A stretch of 64,000 bases of DNA from the NCBI RefSeq assembly GCF_030055635.1, contig NZ_JASFYM010000001.1, positions 40,362-104,361 on the forward strand. The letters run 5' to 3'. Origin of the DNA: Methanothrix sp. Lineage in GTDB: Archaea > Halobacteriota > Methanosarcinia > Methanotrichales > Methanotrichaceae. The notes under the pieces are model-generated. The model saw nothing but the letters and a program-made list of their open reading frames with translations, ran no database searches and was not told the DNA's origin. Made by a program: the position numbers and the translations under genes. Shown here one piece after another: positions 27,982 to 37,770 of this stretch (position 1 is the stretch's first letter; every line of letters starts with the position of its first letter).

Positions 27982-28326
27982 ATGGCGCTCAAGCAGTGCA
28001 TAGTTGTCAGGGATGATCTGAAGCTCTCCACAGGAAAGCTCGCGGTCCAGGTGGCGCACGCCTCGATAATGGCCATGGAGCTCGCAAGAAAGGAGATCGT
28101 AGAGCAGTGGAAGGAGGAGGGGATGAGGAAGATCGCTCTCAGAGGCAGAGATGAGGAGCACCTCTTCAGGCTGAAGTCAGAGGCAGAATCCCTGGGGATA
28201 CCGGCCGCCATCGTCAGGGATGCAGGCCTCACAGAGATACCTCCCGGAACCGTGACAGCCCTTGGCCTCGGCCCGGCCCCGGATGAGCTAATGGACAGGG
28301 TGACCGGCAGGCTCAGCCTGCTCTGA
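27982..28326 (+). CDS. pth2: Peptidyl-tRNA hydrolase, archaeal/eukaryotic type
   Basis: 114 residues, normal for Pth2, which frees tRNA from stalled peptidyl-tRNA. Conserved features: KQCIVVRDDLKLSTGKLAVQ, VAHAS, IRDAGLTEIPPGTVT-like sequence (here VRDAGLTEIPPGTVTALG), and LGLGPAP. It starts eight bases after the preceding stop. Confidence 0.96.
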   Translation: MALKQCIVVRDDLKLSTGKLAVQVAHASIMAMELARKEIVEQWKEEGMRKIALRGRDEEHLFRLKSEAESLGIPAAIVRDAGLTEIPPGTVTALGLGPAPDELMDRVTGRLSLL

Positions 28327-28640
28327 GGGCCGGAGATGTTCAAAGAGAACAGCGGGCGCTGGGCTGGATGTGAACCACTCCAGCGCTCTGAAGAGCAGGG
28401 CTTTCAGCATCTTTATCCATGCTCATACCGGTGATCCGGCGGACCGGTAATCTTGGAGAAAGTGACTGAGTCTATTGCAATTGATCAAAGTTACCAGAGT
28501 TTGCCTATCCGACGATCCGACCGCATGAGCCTTCTCACATTTTCGCGGACAGCCTGCAGCTTTCCCCAGTGGTTCAGGTACCTTATGCAGATGTACTGAG
28601 CCATGTGCTGATCGAACTCACGAATGGAATCGGAAGTTTG
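28327..28640. other. Gap without a clear gene
   Basis: No convincing gene was seen. A 37-codon minus-strand ORF (28491-28604, beginning MAQYICIRYLNHW) has a protein-like composition but no ribosome site or TATA box, so it may be a remnant. A short GATCCGGCGGACCGG inverted repeat lies near 28434-28448. Confidence 0.4.
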
Positions 28641-28690
28641 ATCTCCATGAGCATCTCCTGATTGCCTATGAGACGCGATCTCATGGAGAT
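28641..28690. repeat. Perfect 11-bp inverted repeat around the trm112-like start
   Basis: ATCTCCATGAG at 28641-28651 pairs with CTCATGGAGAT at 28680-28690. The 28-base loop contains the start codon at 28668. In mRNA it could form a hairpin holding the start codon in the loop. Confidence 0.7.
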
Positions 28691-28856
28691 ACTCGTATGC
28701 CCCGTTTGCAGGGGAGATCTCGAGCTCGAGGTCTTCGAGGAGAATGAGAGGGAGATACTTACAGGAAAACTCACGTGCAGATCCTGCGGCGAGGTGTATC
28801 CGATAGAAGAGGGAATACCGAACATGCTGCCGCCGGAGCTTCGCGAGAAGTGTTAA
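28668..28856 (+). CDS. Trm112-family zinc-ribbon methyltransferase activator
   Basis: 62 residues with MRRDLMEILVCPVCRGDLEL at the start and CRSCGEVYPIEEGIPNMLP, the standard Trm112 fold with a zinc site. In archaea and eukaryotes Trm112 stabilises several methyltransferases that act on tRNA, rRNA and release factor. The ATG at 28668 begins at the family N-terminus. There is no strong ribosome site; a long inverted repeat surrounds the start. Confidence 0.9.
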   Translation: MRRDLMEILVCPVCRGDLELEVFEENEREILTGKLTCRSCGEVYPIEEGIPNMLPPELREKC

Positions 28857-28870
28857 TACACTAGAGAAAT

Positions 28871-28880
28871 ATTTATAAAA
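28871..28880 (+). promoter_or_regulatory. TATA box before the membrane-protein gene
   Basis: ATTTATAAAA lies about 25 bases before the ATG at 28903, so the transcript would be leaderless from that codon. It makes the closer in-frame ATG at 28882 an unlikely start. Confidence 0.6.
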
Positions 28881-28902
28881 TATGATTGCATCTTTATCCT
28901 GG

Positions 28903-29652
28903 ATGGAGTACGTGATCAGGATAAACGACAGCGCAGGAGAGGGCGATCCGGAACCGATATTCTTAAGGCTGCCTCCAGGCGGCAGCGACGAGATACGCCT
29001 CCGGGTCGTCAACCTCGGCGAGCCCACCAACCTGGCTGTTAAAACGGATCAGAGCATCACACGTTACGTAAAACCGGAGAAGATGAATCATTACATAGTG
29101 CTCGAGGAGACTATCCCGATATCGGTCAGGATGCCGGAGAGCGCCGAGACTGTGAGCGGAGATCTGCTGCTCATCACGGACATCACCACAAAAAGGATTC
29201 CGGTGAGACTGGAGGCTGAAGGGATGTACGGAGAGGACAGCGAGGATGCGGATGAGGATTTGAGCGAGAACTTGAGCCGTGATGATTACAGTGACGGATA
29301 CGATTCTGAAGCCGGTCAACCTCGTTCATCATCAGAAGATCCACGTGATGATTACGGTGATGAAGATAACCGGAGTGATGCTGGTTACCACAAAAGCGAT
29401 CGGTACTACCGCCACGACTCCTGGACCGGTGCTCGCGAGGGCGAGAGCATTGATAGATACGAGCCTCATCCCCTTTATGACATGTACACCGCGAATCTGA
29501 TACCGGTCGCCCTGATCCTGGCAACAACCATCGTGCTCATGGTGCTTACCTTCCACACCAGAACTCTGCCGCTGTTCCCTGGAGCGCTCGCCACATCCAT
29601 GATGATCGTCAGCCTTATCATCTATGGTACAGCTACAATGCTGAGATCTTAG
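28903..29652 (+). CDS. Membrane protein with acidic linker, unknown function
   Basis: About 249 residues. An N-terminal beta-rich domain of about 110 residues (IFLRLPPGGSDEIRLRVVN, DITTKRIPVRLEAEG) resembles a soluble Ig-like fold. A highly acidic, Asp/Ser/Tyr-rich linker follows (roughly 113-185), then two C-terminal membrane segments (LIPVALILATTIVLMVLTF and ATSMMIVSLIIYGTATML). No signal peptide was seen, so the beta domain may face the cytoplasm. Function unknown. pyrG starts seven bases after it. Confidence 0.7.
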   Translation: MEYVIRINDSAGEGDPEPIFLRLPPGGSDEIRLRVVNLGEPTNLAVKTDQSITRYVKPEKMNHYIVLEETIPISVRMPESAETVSGDLLLITDITTKRIPVRLEAEGMYGEDSEDADEDLSENLSRDDYSDGYDSEAGQPRSSSEDPRDDYGDEDNRSDAGYHKSDRYYRHDSWTGAREGESIDRYEPHPLYDMYTANLIPVALILATTIVLMVLTFHTRTLPLFPGALATSMMIVSLIIYGTATMLRS

Positions 29653-29658
29653 CTCTGG

Positions 29659-31317
29659 ATGAGAGTGATCTGTTTGAGGTACATCGTGGTCACCGGCGGG
29701 GTGATGAGCGGGCTCGGCAAGGGCATAACCGCAGCCTCGATAGGCAGGCTGCTGATGAACAAGGGATACAGGGTCACGGCCATAAAGATAGACCCATACA
29801 TCAATATAGACGCAGGGCTCATGAGCCCGTTCCAGCATGGTGAGGTCTACGTGCTCAAGGACGGCGGCGAGGTGGACCTCGACCTCGGCAACTACGAGCG
29901 CTTTCTCGACATAGAGCTCACAAGAGATCACAATATCACAACCGGAAAGGTCTACAGCACGGTCATCGAGAAGGAGCGGCGCGGCGAGTATCTGGGAAAG
30001 ACCGTCCAGATCATACCACACATAACAGATGAGATAAAGAGGAGAATACGCCAGGTATCGAGGACCGGAGGAAGCGAGATCTGTCTCATCGAGGTCGGCG
30101 GAACCGTTGGCGACATAGAGTCGATGCCGTTCCTGGAGGCGATGAGGCAGCTCAAATACGAGGAGTCTGGCAACATATTCTTCGTCCACGTGACGCTCGC
30201 GCCGATGACCTCTGATGGCGAGCAGAAGACGAAGCCGACGCAGCACAGCGTCAAGGAGATGCGCGAGCTCGGGCTTCAGCCGGACATGATAGTGGTGAGG
30301 TGCAAGAAGCCGCTGCTTCCTGAGACGAAGGCGAAGATCGCGCACTTCTGCGATGTCCCAATAGAGGCTGTGATCAGCGGGCATGATTCTGATGACATCT
30401 ACAGGGTACCGCTCCAGCTCGAGGCCGAGGGTCTCACGAGGTACATAATGAAGGCCATGCGGCTGTTCCCGCTGGAGGAGCGGAGGGACTGGTACGATCT
30501 CGTCCAGAGAATGGATGCTGTCAGGGATAAGGTCAGCATGGCCCTTGTTGGAAAGTACACATCCGGATCGCAGTGCACGGATCCGATGAAGGATGCGTAC
30601 CTCTCGATACGCGAGGCTCTGAAGCACGCGGGCATCGAGGCAGGGGCGATGCCGGAGATCTCCTGGATAGATGCCGAGGATCTCGAGAGGATCCAGCCTG
30701 AGAAGATGCTGAGGGACTTCGACGGCATACTGGTTCCGGGAGGATTCGGAGTTCGCGGCACAGAGGGCAAGATGAACGCCATAAGGTACGCCAGGGAAAA
30801 CGGGATACCGTACCTGGGGATATGCTTCGGAATGCAGCTCGCAGTCATAGAGTTCGCCCGGAACGTCTGCGGTCTCGAGGGCGCTTCGAGCACCGAGTTC
30901 GGCGATACGCCGCATCCCGTCATCGCGCTGCTCCCAGAGCAGGAGAAGGTCAGGCAGATGGGGGCGACGATGCGGCTGGGCAACTATCCAGCGCATCTCC
31001 TCGAGGGCACCCTCGCCCACAGGATCTACGGCACCACGGAGATCGTGGAGCGGCACAGGCACAGGTATGAGGTGAATCCAGCATACATAGAGATACTCGA
31101 GAAGAACGGGCTTCTATTCTCCGGAAGGAACGGGGATCTGATGGAGATCATGGAGATCCCGGGACATCCGTTCTTCTTCGCATGCCAGTTCCACCCTGAG
31201 ATGAGGTCGAGACCGGGCAGGCCATCGCCTCCGTTCCTGGCGTTCGTCGAGGCGATGAAGGCGCAGCGGCTCAGGAAAACAACCGGATCGACGTGCACGC
31301 TCGAACTGACCTCATAG
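29659..31317 (+). CDS. pyrG: CTP synthase
   Basis: Converts UTP to CTP using glutamine. 552 residues, normal length. Synthase domain: [20 protein letters not shown] (P-loop) and [19 protein letters not shown]. Amidase domain: [11 protein letters not shown], the catalytic Cys in [14 protein letters not shown], and the HPE in [22 protein letters not shown] at 29674 (LRYIVVTGG) may be the actual start since family members usually open one or two residues before YIVVTGG, and AGTGATC lies just before it. The last 20 or so residues are unconserved. Confidence 0.96.
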   Translation: MRVICLRYIVVTGGVMSGLGKGITAASIGRLLMNKGYRVTAIKIDPYINIDAGLMSPFQHGEVYVLKDGGEVDLDLGNYERFLDIELTRDHNITTGKVYSTVIEKERRGEYLGKTVQIIPHITDEIKRRIRQVSRTGGSEICLIEVGGTVGDIESMPFLEAMRQLKYEESGNIFFVHVTLAPMTSDGEQKTKPTQHSVKEMRELGLQPDMIVVRCKKPLLPETKAKIAHFCDVPIEAVISGHDSDDIYRVPLQLEAEGLTRYIMKAMRLFPLEERRDWYDLVQRMDAVRDKVSMALVGKYTSGSQCTDPMKDAYLSIREALKHAGIEAGAMPEISWIDAEDLERIQPEKMLRDFDGILVPGGFGVRGTEGKMNAIRYARENGIPYLGICFGMQLAVIEFARNVCGLEGASSTEFGDTPHPVIALLPEQEKVRQMGATMRLGNYPAHLLEGTLAHRIYGTTEIVERHRHRYEVNPAYIEILEKNGLLFSGRNGDLMEIMEIPGHPFFFACQFHPEMRSRPGRPSPPFLAFVEAMKAQRLRKTTGSTCTLELTS

Positions 31318-31434
31318 AAAACGCTCATGACGCAGGGTCAGATATGTGGATGATCCGGTGCCATTTTCGTAAGCGTTACCTTCGGGTGACTTTTTTCCAG
31401 ACATTGAAGGAGGGCTTTCTGCACTTCGATCACC

Positions 31435-31502
31435 CTCGACTACATCGAGCGGCTTCGACCATGTCGGAGCACGTCGAAGCCCTTGACTCCGTCGAGGGCT
31501 TC
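31435..31502. repeat. Cluster of three palindromes between pyrG and elp3
   Basis: Three inverted repeats stand in a row: CTCGA/TCGAG (31435-31449), CTTCGAC/GTCGAAG (31453-31479) and GAAGCCCT/AGGGCTTC (31476-31502). The second and third share four bases and cannot both be fully paired. The position between convergent stops fits a bidirectional terminator. Confidence 0.65.
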
Positions 31503-31534
31503 ATAGATCTGGCAGTCCAGCACGCCTGAGCCTA

Positions 31535-33073
31535 TCAGAGACTCTTCTCCATGTACGGCGCGTTCAGCTTGTAGCCCAGAGAGGCGTAGTAGCCCCTGAC
31601 GCCTATGCCGCTCGTGACCGAGATCCTGTCGTAGCCCTGATCCCTTGCAAGCTCCTCAGCGATCTCGACAAGCCTCGCGCCGATACCGCGGTGCTGCCAT
31701 CCGCCCCTCCTGCCGAGGGGCACGAGCGGGCCGTAGACATGCAGCTCCCTGATCCTGGCCTCAGCACCCAGCCTCAGCCTCAGGAATCCGACGAGTGTGT
31801 CGTCCACGGTATCAAACGATATGAAGTGCTCCCTCGCTCCGCATGCATCATAGCTCTCGATGTTCAATGTGATATCCCCCTCGGATATCCCGCGAAGCCC
31901 GGCCTCTCTGCACCTTATGCACCTGCATCTCAATCCGCGATCCTCGAGCCTCTTCCTTGCGAGCTGCCTGAGGTTGCTCTTCCTGACACCAGCAGCTATG
32001 AGGTGCGCAGGTATGTCCCTCTGCACGCGCTGGAGCCGCGTGTACCTTGGGAGGAGCTCCTTGATTCGTGAGATCAGCTCAGCTGCCTCATCATCGGAAA
32101 GCGGCTCGTAATCGCCACGCAGCCACATCCTGTGGAGCTCGGTCCCCTCGATAACAAGCGTTGGGTATATCTTGAGGTAATCCGGCCGGTAATCGCTGCT
32201 CTCGAAAAGCTCCCTGAACATCCTGAGATCCATCTCAGGGCTTGATCCCGGAAGTCCGGGCATCATGTGGAACCCGACCTTCAGGCCAGCCTCTCGCAGC
32301 AACCGGTTTGCCATGATGGTATCCTTCACAGAGTGACCTCTCCTGATCGCGCTGAGAACATCATCGTAGATGCTCTGCACCCCGAGCTCGACCTTTGTCC
32401 CGCCGAGGAGAAGCATGTTTTTAATGTGATCGCTCCGGCACCAGTCAGGCCTGGTCTCGAAGGTTATGCCGACGTTCCTCACGGATGCGCTGCTGTTCGC
32501 ATCAGCAACCTCCCTGAAGGACCTCCAGCGTGCGCTGATCACCGTATCAGGGTAATCGTTCATCGCCTCCAGGCATCTCTTCACAAACCAGCACTGGTAA
32601 CCCAGCGGCCTGGATGTTATGGTCCCTCCCATGAGGATGAGCTCTGCCTTGTCCACGGGATGGCCTATCTCCGAGAGCTGTCTCAGCCTCGCAGCCACCT
32701 GAGCGTACGGATCGAAGCCGTGCTGCACCGCTCTGAGCGCTGCCGGCTCCCGCCCCGTGTAGCTCTGTGGGGAGCACCTCCCCTCAAGAACGCCCCCGGG
32801 GCAGGGGACGCAGATGCCATGCGGGCAGCGCGCAGGGCTCGTCATGACAGCGATCACAGCGACCCCTGAGAGGGTGCGGGTCGGCTTTTTAATCAGCAGC
32901 TTCAATCGCTCCCTCTCATCTTCCCTGGCGGCGGCGAGTATCTCCGGGTTGCCCGGTATCTCCGAGAGATTCAGACTGGCTGCAAGCGCCCTCTTCGCCT
33001 TTTCGAGATCCTCCTCGCTCCTTATCGCACCAGCTGCAATCGCCTCCACGATATCCCTGAGATCTCTGTACAT
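31535..33073 (-). CDS. elp3: Elp3, tRNA uridine-34 carboxymethyl-modifying enzyme
   Basis: Archaeal Elp3, which begins modification of wobble uridine from acetyl-CoA with radical SAM chemistry. 512 residues. The radical SAM cluster motif is CPHGICVPCPGG (C-x4-C-x2-C) near residues 83-94; then GGTITSRP and a TIM-barrel core with RNVGITFETRPDWC and KVELGVQSIYDDVL. The C-terminal GNAT acetyltransferase domain carries LVPLGRRGGWQHRGIGARL and YASLGYKLNAPYM. It starts nine bases after the nitroreductase stop on the same strand. Confidence 0.97.
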   Translation of the reverse strand: MYRDLRDIVEAIAAGAIRSEEDLEKAKRALAASLNLSEIPGNPEILAAAREDERERLKLLIKKPTRTLSGVAVIAVMTSPARCPHGICVPCPGGVLEGRCSPQSYTGREPAALRAVQHGFDPYAQVAARLRQLSEIGHPVDKAELILMGGTITSRPLGYQCWFVKRCLEAMNDYPDTVISARWRSFREVADANSSASVRNVGITFETRPDWCRSDHIKNMLLLGGTKVELGVQSIYDDVLSAIRRGHSVKDTIMANRLLREAGLKVGFHMMPGLPGSSPEMDLRMFRELFESSDYRPDYLKIYPTLVIEGTELHRMWLRGDYEPLSDDEAAELISRIKELLPRYTRLQRVQRDIPAHLIAAGVRKSNLRQLARKRLEDRGLRCRCIRCREAGLRGISEGDITLNIESYDACGAREHFISFDTVDDTLVGFLRLRLGAEARIRELHVYGPLVPLGRRGGWQHRGIGARLVEIAEELARDQGYDRISVTSGIGVRGYYASLGYKLNAPYMEKSL

Positions 33074-33082
33074 CTGCCTCTA

Positions 33083-33592
33083 TCATACCTCCCAGCGCGC
33101 ATTTGGCGGCATCCTGCCAGGAGATGAGGGTGATTCTGCGGGCCAGCCGAGGGAGATTATGGCGACAGGCACCACACCCTCCTCGATGCTCAGGATATCC
33201 CTCACCATCCCATCATCGAACGCGCCGTTCCAGCAGGCACCCAGGCCCATTGCATGCGCTGCAAGCAGCATGCACATCACAGCAGCATCAGCATCCTGGA
33301 TCGCATAGAGGCTGCCCCTGTCGCCATAACGCCTGCTGGATCTCCTCACATCAGCACAGACGACGATGTCCACAGGCGCGGAGGATATGTGGCTCTGGCC
33401 GTATGCTGCCAGGGCGAGCGCCTTCCTGAGATCCTGGCGCATCACAACCACGTACCTCCTGGACTGAAGGTTGCCTGCAGATGGCGCCAGCTCAGCCGCC
33501 TGGAGCAGCCTCTCCACGATCTCCCGGGATACAGGTTTCTCCTGGTATGCCCTGATCGATCTCCTTCCTTCAAGCGCATCGAACAAGTCCAT
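33083..33592 (-). CDS. Nitroreductase-family FMN protein
   Basis: 169 residues with MDLFDALEGRRSIRAYQEKP, ELAPSAGNLQSRRYVVV (FMN-binding) and MGLGACWNGAF, then ISLGWPAESP. Such enzymes reduce nitro or quinone compounds, or serve in flavin-linked chemistry; the substrate is unknown. It lies just upstream of elp3 on the same strand. Confidence 0.9.
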   Translation of the reverse strand: MDLFDALEGRRSIRAYQEKPVSREIVERLLQAAELAPSAGNLQSRRYVVVMRQDLRKALALAAYGQSHISSAPVDIVVCADVRRSSRRYGDRGSLYAIQDADAAVMCMLLAAHAMGLGACWNGAFDDGMVRDILSIEEGVVPVAIISLGWPAESPSSPGRMPPNARWEV

Positions 33593-33858
33593 GAATCCAT
33601 GTTTAACAATCAGTTAATTTAGATTTGCTCTCTCACCAGTGTGTGACAAGATTACAGAACCCACAGCACTTCGCACGAGATCGGTCGATGTGATGCCGAT
33701 GGATGCTGCTGGGAGTTATCCTTCACAGTTCGAGCCCCAGCGAAAGCCCGCGATCTGGACCTTCAAATATCTATCATTTATTCACATGCGATCCTCACGC
33801 CGCATGGCACAAAAATCGTAAATATATTGAGCGTGGTTCAGCCAGAAAGGAGGCTTGT

Positions 33859-34749
33859 ATGGATTTAGAGGAGTTCATCAGGAAGATAGACAGGCGGCAG
33901 ATGGTCGTAGTTCCAGCTGCCGTATTGGCTTTATCTATCATTATTCTGGCCGCCACGTATTTCACCACAGGATCACCGGTCAGAATGGGGATCGAGTTCA
34001 CAGGTGGCACGCTCATAACAGTGCCCGCTGACGAGCCTGAGTCGCAGGTCCTGAGCAAGCTTGAGGGTTATGATATCTCCGAGCTGAGGAGGGTTGGAAG
34101 CAGGTACTACATCCAGCTCCCTCCGATGGGGTCTGAGGACTACAAGAGCCTTGCGCGGACGGTGAATGAGCAGTTCCCTGATGCTGAGATCAGATACATA
34201 GGGCCTGTGTACAGCAAGCAGCTCCAGAGCGATGCTCCGAGGTACCTTCTGATGTCCTTCATTCTCATGGCTCTGGTGGTCTTTTTCGTGTTCAGGCAGC
34301 CGGTCGTCTCCGGTATCGTCGTGCTCTGCGCCCTTGCGGACATAGTAATAGCTGCAGGGATGATGACCGCTGTGGGCGTTAAGCTCTCCCTTGGCACGGT
34401 CGCAGCCCTTCTGATGCTCATAGGCTACTCTGTGGATACAGACATACTGCTAACTGTGAGGGTTCTCAGGAGAAAGGGTCCCTTAAATGAGAAGGTGCTC
34501 GGGGCGATGAGGACAGGGCTGATAATGACATCCACAACCCTGTCTGCGGTAATCGTGCTGATCCTAGTATCGAGCATAATATATCTGGTATCCCCCACCT
34601 TCACAAAGATCGATGTGATCTCCGACATATCCGTGGTGCTCTTCTTCGGCCTCCTTGCGGATATGATGAACACCTGGATAACAAACGTCCAGGCCTTGCG
34701 GTGGTACGTACAGCGGAATCCAAAGCTGGCCAGGGGTGGTAAGAGATGA
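33859..34749 (+). CDS. secF: Protein-export membrane protein SecF
   Basis: Membrane protein that with SecD assists late steps of export through the Sec channel. About 296 residues: a first TM (VVVPAAVLALSIIILAATYF), the extracellular domain with GIEFTGGTLITV, then five TMs with LLMLIGYSVDTDILLTVRVL. The start is ATG 33859, behind AAAGGAGG (33846-33853) and a TATA box near 33819-33827. The ORF opens further upstream, but that part is unconserved. It overlaps secD by four bases, the usual archaeal order. Confidence 0.96.
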   Translation: MDLEEFIRKIDRRQMVVVPAAVLALSIIILAATYFTTGSPVRMGIEFTGGTLITVPADEPESQVLSKLEGYDISELRRVGSRYYIQLPPMGSEDYKSLARTVNEQFPDAEIRYIGPVYSKQLQSDAPRYLLMSFILMALVVFFVFRQPVVSGIVVLCALADIVIAAGMMTAVGVKLSLGTVAALLMLIGYSVDTDILLTVRVLRRKGPLNEKVLGAMRTGLIMTSTTLSAVIVLILVSSIIYLVSPTFTKIDVISDISVVLFFGLLADMMNTWITNVQALRWYVQRNPKLARGGKR

Positions 34750-36422
34750 GCCTCGCAGGCAGCATTTCGAAAGATCCTAGAGTTGTCATTTACATCGCAG
34801 CTGTAGCTCTCGCTCTGATCTTCATACTCACTCCGATACCCGGATATCTGGGCATGAACTCAGGCCTCAAGTACGGCCTGGATCTGGAGGGCGGCTCGTG
34901 GCTCCAGCTGGAGCTGGAGGGGGCGATCGTCCAGCTCGACGTCGATCCAGTTAAGATCCTGGAGAGGGAGTTCCAGGGCGTCTGGGTCGTGGAGGATGTC
35001 TCGAGGAGAGGCGACAGTTACGTAATAACGATAGACGGGAAGGTTCCGGAGACTCTGCCTGATGATCTCGGCTATCCCGGATCAAAGGTGCTGGTGAGGG
35101 ACAACACGACCAGAATCACTGTGCCTGCATCCCCTGAAGGCGTTGTTGTGAACTACCTCAAAACACGTCTCGACTCAGATGTGAGAATCGTCGGGCTTGA
35201 GCCGGTTCGATACGAGATAAGGTCGAATGTGACAAGAGAGCAGCTCGACTCGATTCTATCCGAGGTCAGCGGCAGGGTTGCTCCCGGAGAGGAGGCGTTC
35301 ATCAGCGGCCTCACGCCCGAGACGGTCGATGAGACCAAGGAGGTTCTGGACAAGAAGCTCAACCGCCTCGGGCTCAAGGATATAAAAGTTAGAGTCGTCG
35401 ATAACAGGTTCATAACAATAGATCTCGCAGGCGTCAATGTCTCAACCGCGGAAGAGGTCGTCGGCAAGCCGGGAAAGTTCGAGATCAGAATCCAGGTGGG
35501 TCCGAACGAGACCAGGCATGTTGTGTATGGAGATGCTGTCCAGTCCGTGGAGCTTCCCAGGGGAGACCAGAGCGGTATGTGGGGTGTGCCCTTCACGCTC
35601 TCAGAGGAGGGTGCTCTCACATTCCAGCGTATAGCCAAAGAGGTCGGAGCCACCAGGAATCCGAAGGCGCACGAGGTCTCCATGTACCTGGACAAGGATG
35701 AGATCTTCAGCGCTCCTCTTGCTCCTGAGCTCGCATCCGCTCTCGATAAAGCGCCCATGAGAAGCCTGGTCGCAGAGGTCGGCGCAGGCGACGCAGGATC
35801 GAGGAAGGCCAAGGAGCTGTACATTCACCTCAGGGAGGGCGCGCTGCCCGTGAACGTCAAGATCATAGGCTCCGGGCAGGTTGATGCTGCTCTGGGATCT
35901 CAGTTCAAGTTCCAGGTGGCCCTCGCTGGGATCCTCGCGATACTTGCCGTGGGTCTTCTGGTCTTCTACAGATACAGAGAGAGGAGGATAGTGCTGCCTA
36001 TCGTATGCACATCATTCAGCGAGGTCATCCTCATGCTCGGCGTATGGTCGGCAGCCGGCTGGCAGCTCGATCTCGCGAGCATCGCCGGAATAATAATGGT
36101 GATAGGCACAGGCGTGGATCACCTCTTCATAATAACAGATGAGCTCCTGCATGGAGAGAGGGTCACAGAGAGGAACGAGCAGGAGGCGAAGGGTGTTCTG
36201 CTCACAGGCAAGATATACCTCGCCAGGCTCTCCAGGGCGTTCTACATCATCCTGGGAGCGGCTGCGACCACCATCGCCGCGATGATTCCTCTGCTCTGGA
36301 TGGGGTTCGGCGCGCTCATGGGCTTCGCCCTGATCACCATAATCGGTGTTCTGATCGGCGTGGGCATCGCAAGGCCTGCGTACGGCAGGATAATCGGCTA
36401 CATCCTGGGAGAGGTCGCGTAG
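34746..36422 (+). CDS. secD: Protein-export membrane protein SecD
   Basis: 558 residues: an N-terminal TM, the family motif GLDLEGGSWLQLELEG, a large external P1-type domain, and five C-terminal TMs with GIIMVIGTGVDHLFIITDEL. It partners SecF from the overlapping gene and links to the Sec61-beta gene at 12.3 kb. A T-rich run follows the stop. Confidence 0.96.
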   Translation: MSLAGSISKDPRVVIYIAAVALALIFILTPIPGYLGMNSGLKYGLDLEGGSWLQLELEGAIVQLDVDPVKILEREFQGVWVVEDVSRRGDSYVITIDGKVPETLPDDLGYPGSKVLVRDNTTRITVPASPEGVVVNYLKTRLDSDVRIVGLEPVRYEIRSNVTREQLDSILSEVSGRVAPGEEAFISGLTPETVDETKEVLDKKLNRLGLKDIKVRVVDNRFITIDLAGVNVSTAEEVVGKPGKFEIRIQVGPNETRHVVYGDAVQSVELPRGDQSGMWGVPFTLSEEGALTFQRIAKEVGATRNPKAHEVSMYLDKDEIFSAPLAPELASALDKAPMRSLVAEVGAGDAGSRKAKELYIHLREGALPVNVKIIGSGQVDAALGSQFKFQVALAGILAILAVGLLVFYRYRERRIVLPIVCTSFSEVILMLGVWSAAGWQLDLASIAGIIMVIGTGVDHLFIITDELLHGERVTERNEQEAKGVLLTGKIYLARLSRAFYIILGAAATTIAAMIPLLWMGFGALMGFALITIIGVLIGVGIARPAYGRIIGYILGEVA

Positions 36423-36436
36423 ACAGGCGGCGCAAC

Positions 36437-36457
36437 CCTCTTTCTATTTTTCTTTCA
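36437..36457 (+). terminator. T-rich terminator after secD
   Basis: The run CTCTTTCTATTTTTCTTTC begins 15 bases after the secD stop. Archaeal RNA polymerase terminates at such U-rich tracts without needing a hairpin. Confidence 0.55.
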
Positions 36458-36589
36458 GCTGTGTCTTCTTTGCGATCTGGCTTTAATGGAGAGGCGAAAC
36501 AAGCAAGATGAAGGTTCAGGCATCAGCTGTGCTCTCTGGGTCGATAGACCTTCTGGCCTTCCTGATGCTCTCGACTGAATGTGATTCGC

Positions 36590-37552
36590 ATGAGAAAGAT
36601 CGATCCGAAGCTGATGATGAGAGCAGTGTGGCAGCTGCGTGTGAGGCGCAGGCCATTTGTTCTCTCCCACACCGTGAATACAGCCTGCAACCTCAGATGC
36701 AGCTTCTGCCCTCACTGGCGCAGGCGCGGCCGCGAGATGAGTCTGGAAGAGATCATGGAGATGCTAGATGAAGCAGCGCGATTCGGCATAGGAGCATACA
36801 ATGCGTGGGCTACTGAGCCTCTGCTGCGTGATGACATCGACGAGATCCTGAGGCACGCGAGATCCCTGGGAATGGTGACGTCACTGGTGACGAACGGCAT
36901 TCTGCTGAGCGAGAGGATGAACGATCTGGAGAGCCTCAACTATCTTACAGTCTCTGTGGACGGGATCGAGAGTCTGAGGGAGATAAGGGGCATCGGTCTC
37001 AACGAGATCTTGGATGGCATCGTGGAGGCCAGGAGGAGGGGCATCGAGGTCCTGATGAACTGCGTGATCAGCGATAAAAACCTCGGAGAGCTTGCGCCTC
37101 TTGTGAAGCTGGCTGAGAAGATCGATGCATGGATCTCGTTCGAGCCGCTCCACGAGTTTGATGAAGCAGAGTGCGATGATCTGAGAATCAGAGATCGGGA
37201 GCGCTACAGATCAGCGATCGGGGAGCTGATCGATCTGAAATCAAGAGGCTCCCCGATCATAAACTCAATCACGTACCTCAGGATGATACAGCAGAGAGCG
37301 CCGGAGTTCAGATGCCATGCATCTGATCTTATACTCCATGTATCAGCGGACGGAATTGTTTATGCATGCCGCGTCCACGACGAGCCTTTGGGCCATGTAT
37401 CCAGTGGCATATCGAACGTCTGGCGCGAGTCTCGCGAGATGCGGAGGAGGATATCGGAAGGGTGCAGGGGATGCCTTTTCTTCGGCTACGTCGAGAACAG
37501 CCTGCTCTACGATATGGTCCCTGAGGTCGTGATGCACTACGAGTGGATGTAG
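36590..37552 (+). CDS. Radical SAM/SPASM-type protein, substrate unknown
   Basis: About 320 residues. The cluster motif is NTACNLRCSFCPHW (C-x3-C-x2-C) near residue 35; the barrel continues with SLVTNGILLS and LTVSVDGIESL. A SPASM-like C-terminus has Cys in EFRCHASDL, YACRVHDE and GCRGCLFFG, which could hold an extra cluster. Such proteins modify peptides, cofactors or RNA; the target is not known. ATG 36590 or GTG 36581 are both possible starts. It is not obviously in an operon. Confidence 0.85.
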   Translation: MRKIDPKLMMRAVWQLRVRRRPFVLSHTVNTACNLRCSFCPHWRRRGREMSLEEIMEMLDEAARFGIGAYNAWATEPLLRDDIDEILRHARSLGMVTSLVTNGILLSERMNDLESLNYLTVSVDGIESLREIRGIGLNEILDGIVEARRRGIEVLMNCVISDKNLGELAPLVKLAEKIDAWISFEPLHEFDEAECDDLRIRDRERYRSAIGELIDLKSRGSPIINSITYLRMIQQRAPEFRCHASDLILHVSADGIVYACRVHDEPLGHVSSGISNVWRESREMRRRISEGCRGCLFFGYVENSLLYDMVPEVVMHYEWM

Positions 37553-37770
37553 GGCGCCGGCGCAACATGCTTGTTTTTCCAATAGCTACAGGAGTTTTGT
37601 TACAGAAGTGCTGTCAAGCCGCAAAGCTGTTACATGCAGTCTGCGTGTGGGGTGATTAGCCGAGAGCAACTCTGGATTTACCGCCCCTGAGCATTACTGG
37701 ATGGCTTTCATCTAGACTGGCCCTAGCCCTTCCCAGAAGATCTCTTATAACCGGTGATGAATCTCAGTTC

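Noticed and set aside
28491..28604. 37-codon minus-strand ORF beginning MAQYICIRYLNHW
   Set aside because: The composition is plausible, but there is no TATA box or ribosome site; kept only as a note on the gap.
31338..33307. Long antisense frames opposite elp3 and pyrG
   Set aside because: Typical shadow frames of GC-rich genes with strong codon bias; no promoter or ribosome site.
36508..36771. 87-codon plus-strand ORF before the radical SAM gene
   Set aside because: It mostly overlaps the radical SAM gene in another frame and lacks any feature.
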